Assembly (NCBI GenBank): GCA_020853255.1
Contig: JADYZI010000458.1
Coordinates: 1-8,556, forward strand
Direction: 5' to 3'
From: Acidobacteriota bacterium
Lineage (GTDB): Bacteria; Acidobacteriota; Blastocatellia; Pyrinomonadales; Pyrinomonadaceae
Length of the DNA stretch: 8,556 nucleotides
Shown: piece by piece, positions 5,512 to 8,556 of the stretch
Layout of the letters: every line of letters starts with the position of its first letter
Numbering within the stretch: the first letter of the stretch is position 1
The notes under the pieces: generated by a model
Seen by the model: only the letters and a program-made list of their open reading frames with translations
What the model was told of the DNA's origin: nothing
Databases searched by the model: none
Translations under genes and position numbers: made by a program

Positions 5512-6141
5512 CTAGCTAAGAATATTCTTCGATGCCTCGAAATTACTTAGAATATCACGAATTTGTACCAGTTGTCGAGTCCTCCTCTGGCGTTCGCCCA
5601 GTATAATAGACTCGAGCCGGCGGACCGCGTCGGCGATATTGTCGTTTATCACCACAAATTCGAACTCGTCGTATCGACGGACCTCTTCGAACGAATTCCG
5701 GAGCCGGATCGCGAGCTGCTCAGGATCCTCGGTCTTGCGGGAACGAAGCCGCTGCTCTAGTTCCTGAAACGATGGAGGAAGAATAAAAATGCTGACCGCG
5801 TCGGGCAGCTTTTTCAACACATCGGCGGCGCCCTGCACATCGATCTCAAGGATGACGTCAACGCCCTCGGCGATCAGTGATTCGATCCTTACTCGGGACG
5901 TACCGTAATAATTGCCGTGGACGGTGGCGAACTCAAGAAACTCGTCGTTTGCCATTCGCCGTTCGAATTCCTCAACGCCGATGAACGAGTAATCCTTACC
6001 TTCGATCTCATTCGGTCGCATCGGCCGCGTTGTATAAGATACGGAGTAACCGATGCCAACGCCGCGTTTCATCAGTTCCGCGATCAGCGTACCTTTTCCG
6101 CCGCCGGATGGTGATGTGATGATGATCAGATTGCCTTTCAT
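5512..6141 (-). CDS. gmk: Guanylate kinase
   Basis: 209 aa, the normal length. It phosphorylates GMP to GDP with ATP, an essential cytoplasmic step of guanine nucleotide supply. The P-loop is SPSGGGKGT (10-18; common forms are GPSGAGKGT or APSGAGKSS, so Ala to Gly at residue 14 is a mild variant). GMP-binding residues known from yeast (Ser34, Arg38, Arg41, Tyr50, Glu69, Tyr78, Asp100) appear one position later: Ser35, Arg39, Arg42, Tyr51, Glu70, Tyr79 and Asp101, within SYTTRPMRPNEIEG, EFLEFATVHGNYYGT and ILEIDVQGA. The Ser80 equivalent is Thr81, which is conservative. The start ATG 6141 has GGAAG about 8 bases upstream. It lies 79 bp after yicC and 24 bp before rpoZ, so the three are very probably one transcript, perhaps with an extra signal in the 79 bp gap. 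Confidence 0.97.
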   Translation of the reverse strand: MKGNLIIITSPSGGGKGTLIAELMKRGVGIGYSVSYTTRPMRPNEIEGKDYSFIGVEEFERRMANDEFLEFATVHGNYYGTSRVRIESLIAEGVDVILEIDVQGAADVLKKLPDAVSIFILPPSFQELEQRLRSRKTEDPEQLAIRLRNSFEEVRRYDEFEFVVINDNIADAVRRLESIILGERQRRTRQLVQIRDILSNFEASKNILS

Positions 6142-6170
6142 TGTTTAGCTTCCATCGGCTGACATCGTAC

Positions 6171-6211
6171 CGACCGTTCTCAGGGCGATCGGGCACACTC
6201 CCTACCGGTCG
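6171..6211 (-). other. Possible stem structure in the yicC-gmk gap
   Basis: CGACCG (6171-6176) can pair with CGGTCG (6206-6211), and inside it AGGG (6182-6185) with CCCT (6200-6203), separated by unequal internal loops. In the minus-strand transcript this would lie upstream of the gmk ribosome site. The pairing is modest and may be chance. No T-run follows, so it is not an obvious terminator. Confidence 0.25.
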
Positions 6212-6220
6212 TGTTTCTGC

Positions 6221-7099
6221 CTATTCTACGTTTTGGACCTGCTCCCGGATCTTTTCGATCTCGCTTTTTATCTGTAACGCATTTTCCTTGACGGTCATAT
6301 TGTTTGTCTTTGACGTGATCGTGTTTGCCTCTCGATTGAGTTCCTGCGTTAGAAAATCGAGGCGTTTTCCGACCTCCTTGTCCTCGCTCATTATCTGGCG
6401 AAAATGCTGGATGTGAGTGGTCAGTCGGGCGATCTCTTCCGAAATATCAGATCGGTCGGCGATGTACGCGATTTCCTGCGCGAGCCTCGCCTGATCAAGT
6501 TCTATCTGCGTGCTGCTTTTCGCGAGCATTTCGGTGATGCGTTTTGTCAGTCGCTGCTGATATTCTTCGCCGACGCTTGCCGATTCGGCAATGATCGGCA
6601 GCAGGCGGTTTTCGATCTCGCAGAGCCGCGCCTCAAGCTCGTCTTTCAACATTGATCCTTCCTTGCCGCGCATTTCTTCAAGATCGTCGAGCGCGGCGAC
6701 AAGCGCGGTTTCGACGCCTACGATAAAGCTTGGATCTATCTCTTCCTTTTTGGGTGTCAGTACATTGGGCAAACGTGCGACAACATTAAGGTCTGGTTCG
6801 CCGGCCAGGCTGAACTCTTCCTGCATTTCCTTCATCGCGGCCAGGAAGCCGGATATCATCGGCCGATTGAGTTCATATTTTATCTCAGCCGACCGGTCGT
6901 ATTGTATATTTACCTCGACGCGTCCGCGCGATAGGCGATCCGTTATCGTCCGCTTGATCACGTTCTCCATCGCCTGGAGGTCGGGGCCAAGTTTAAGCGC
7001 AACGTCGAGGAATCGATTGTTAACAGTCTTAAGCTCGACCGTTACCGAAAACGCGTCACCTGACGCCGAACCACGGCCGAAGCCAGTCATTGATCTCAT
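6221..7099 (-). CDS. yicC: YicC/YloC-family endoribonuclease
   Basis: 292 aa, the family's usual length. YicC (E. coli) and YloC (B. subtilis) are reported endoribonucleases acting in RNA turnover. The N-terminal domain opens with the hallmark MRSMTGFGRG (1-10), then VELKTVNNRFLDV (21-33) and LSRGRVEVNIQ (56-66). The C-terminal DUF1732 part has DISEEIARLTTHIQHFRQIM (218-237) and GKRLDFLTQELNREANTITS (244-263), very typical. Start: ATG 7099 gives the conserved MRSMTGFG. A longer frame from GTG 7159 overlaps the ABC gene's stop by the GTGA pattern but adds 20 residues that family members lack. Shine-Dalgarno is weak. It sits 57 bp after the ABC exporter and 79 bp before gmk. Unlike in Bacillus, no remA gene lies between this gene and gmk. 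Confidence 0.94.
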   Translation of the reverse strand: MRSMTGFGRGSASGDAFSVTVELKTVNNRFLDVALKLGPDLQAMENVIKRTITDRLSRGRVEVNIQYDRSAEIKYELNRPMISGFLAAMKEMQEEFSLAGEPDLNVVARLPNVLTPKKEEIDPSFIVGVETALVAALDDLEEMRGKEGSMLKDELEARLCEIENRLLPIIAESASVGEEYQQRLTKRITEMLAKSSTQIELDQARLAQEIAYIADRSDISEEIARLTTHIQHFRQIMSEDKEVGKRLDFLTQELNREANTITSKTNNMTVKENALQIKSEIEKIREQVQNVE

Positions 7100-7155
7100 A
7101 ATATTCTTGTCAGAACCGCGAGCGATAGCGACCGGGTTCCGAAATTTTGAACTCG

Positions 7156-8556
7156 TCACCGTGCAGGAATGAGGCCAGTCGCTAAGGCTTCCGGTCCTGA
7201 CTCTTCCTCTTCAGCAAATTGCAGCTCATAAAGCCGCTTATACTTTCCACCTTCTGCCATCAATTCAGCGTGCGTGCCCGTTTGAATGATCCGGCCGCGC
7301 TCCATCACGACGATCATATCCGCCTTTCGAACGGTTGACAGCCGATGTGCGATCACGATCGAGGTCTTGTTCCGCATCAGGTTCGCCAACGCCTTTTGCA
7401 CCAGCCGCTCTGATTCGGCATCGAGCGCCGATGTTGCCTCGTCCAGTATCAAGACGGGCGCATTGACCAGCACGGCCCGGGCGATCGCCAACCGCTGCCG
7501 CTGGCCGCCGGAGAGTAAAGTACCGCGTTCGCCGACGATGGTATCGTATTTCTGCGGCAGTTCGCTTATAAACTCGTCGGCGAAAGCGATACGCGCGGCC
7601 TCTTCGATATCCGTATCGGCTGCCTCCGGGTTTCCGTATGAGATGTTGTAACGGATCGATTCATTGAAAAGGACCGTCTCCTGTGTAACAAGGGCGATCT
7701 GCTTTTTCAGGCTGCTGAGTTTGATGTCACGAAGATCAATATTGTCCCAGAGAATTTGGCCGCCTGTCGGGTCATATAGACGCTGGACCAGCTTTATCAG
7801 TGACGATTTGCCGCCGCCGCTTTCGCCGACAAGCGCGATCATTGAACCTTTTGGTATCGTTAGGCTGACGCCATCGACTATCGTCTTAGTCGTATCGTTC
7901 TCATATTTGAACGAAACATCCTTCAATTCAATTGATGAAGAAAGTGTCCGGATCGCGGCCGCATCAGCTTTTTCAGGCAGTACCTCGGATTCGTCGAGTA
8001 TATTCCAAACGTCCTTTGCCGCCGCAAAAGCCTTTGATATTTCGTTGTGCTGACGAGAAATACGCCTGAGCGGATCGTAGCTGCGAAACAGAAAGTACAG
8101 AAAACCAAAGAACTGTGCCGCGTCCATCTGGGCGCTGTTGATAGCGCGAAGGCCGAAGTAAAGAAGGATCAGGATCGAGATCGTACCGATTATCTCGATC
8201 GTCGGCGGCGAAGTTGCGGCAAGGCGGCCGGATCGCCGGTTCGCTTTTGCGATGATCTCAGCAACGCGGGCAAAACGCGTACGTTCCCGCGCTTCGGCCG
8301 AGTAGGCCTTGACGATCGTTTGATTCGTCAGTGTTTCCTGCGCCGTGTCCGAGAGCAGCTTATTTCCCTCGATCGATTCTTCTGCCAAACGGCGAAGGCC
8401 TTTGCTGAACTTTGTTGTAAGGACACCGATGATCGGCGCGATAATTATTGCCCCAAGCATCAGCCGCCAGTTGAAATAGAATGCGGCTCCGAGAAAGAAC
8501 ACGAGCATAAAACTTTCGCGCAGCACGTCGCGAAGGTTCGATGAAACGGCCAGCTC
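7156..8556 (-). CDS. ABC exporter, fused membrane and ATPase domains (MsbA-like), 5' end beyond window
   Basis: 466 residues are visible; the frame is open to the right edge, so the first membrane helices (roughly 100-150 residues) are missing. It is a half-transporter that would dimerise in the inner membrane and use ATP to export lipids or hydrophobic compounds. Visible parts (numbered from the edge): the end of the exporter membrane domain, with helices near 17-47 and 120-160, then the nucleotide-binding domain. Walker A GESGGGKSS (244-252), Q-loop TQET (291-294, Gln292), signature LSGGQRQR (348-355), Walker B VLILDEATSALD (368-379) and H-loop AHRLS (403-407) are all intact. A short acidic tail (EEEESGPE) ends the protein. 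MsbA (lipid A-core flippase) is the best match in style, but the substrate cannot be told from other exporters of this class. It stands first in the leftward group before yicC, gmk and rpoZ. Confidence 0.9.
   Translation of the reverse strand, partial: ELAVSSNLRDVLRESFMLVFFLGAAFYFNWRLMLGAIIIAPIIGVLTTKFSKGLRRLAEESIEGNKLLSDTAQETLTNQTIVKAYSAEARERTRFARVAEIIAKANRRSGRLAATSPPTIEIIGTISILILLYFGLRAINSAQMDAAQFFGFLYFLFRSYDPLRRISRQHNEISKAFAAAKDVWNILDESEVLPEKADAAAIRTLSSSIELKDVSFKYENDTTKTIVDGVSLTIPKGSMIALVGESGGGKSSLIKLVQRLYDPTGGQILWDNIDLRDIKLSSLKKQIALVTQETVLFNESIRYNISYGNPEAADTDIEEAARIAFADEFISELPQKYDTIVGERGTLLSGGQRQRLAIARAVLVNAPVLILDEATSALDAESERLVQKALANLMRNKTSIVIAHRLSTVRKADMIVVMERGRIIQTGTHAELMAEGGKYKRLYELQFAEEEESGPEALATGLIPAR

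Noticed and set aside
6591..7172. 193-codon plus-strand ORF opposite yicC
   Set aside because: Ser/Arg/Ile-rich shadow of the yicC coding frame; no recognisable domain.

Overview
The window is a compact stretch of bacterial chromosome with nine recognisable protein genes or gene ends, plus one small unrecognised ORF. Base composition is about even by eye. Shine-Dalgarno sites are mostly weak, and there are no RNA genes, insertion sequences, CRISPR arrays or phage genes. Gene content (MsbA-type ABC exporter, YicC, guanylate kinase, RNA polymerase omega, a divergent ETF-quinone oxidoreductase, MtnA, a GT35 glucan phosphorylase with an N-terminal DUF3417) suggests a free-living, respiring, Gram-negative-type bacterium. 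My best guess is Acidobacteriota, possibly Blastocatellia. That is inference from protein character, not from a marker gene.

Layout. Minus strand, left (1-1545): a DoxX-like membrane protein, a macro-domain ADP-ribosyl hydrolase 9 bp downstream, then after 75 bp the N-terminus of an alpha-glucan phosphorylase that runs off the left edge. Transcription goes leftwards and the three may form one operon. Plus strand, centre (1658-5186): mtnA (methionine salvage), a 74-codon unrecognised ORF, about 180 bp of non-coding DNA, the ETF-quinone oxidoreductase gene, and a CsbD-family stress protein gene. mtnA and the DoxX gene diverge from a 112 bp intergenic region. Minus strand, right (5239-8556): ABC exporter (5' end outside the window), yicC, gmk, rpoZ, all reading leftwards. 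The yicC-gmk-rpoZ order is an ancient conserved cluster. csbD and rpoZ converge on a perfect 9-bp hairpin that can end transcription from both sides.

How the genes relate. The right block is housekeeping: envelope lipid or drug export, RNA turnover (YicC), nucleotide supply (Gmk) and transcription (omega). The ETF-quinone oxidoreductase feeds electrons from flavoprotein dehydrogenases into the quinone pool, but no ETF subunit genes lie beside it here. MtnA stands alone, without other methionine-salvage genes. I see no clear new multi-gene system. The points most worth checking are the orphan small protein ending in an RPGAEHGDG-type motif, the DoxX/macro/phosphorylase grouping, the divergent ETF-quinone oxidoreductase, and the structured spacers before csbD and gmk.
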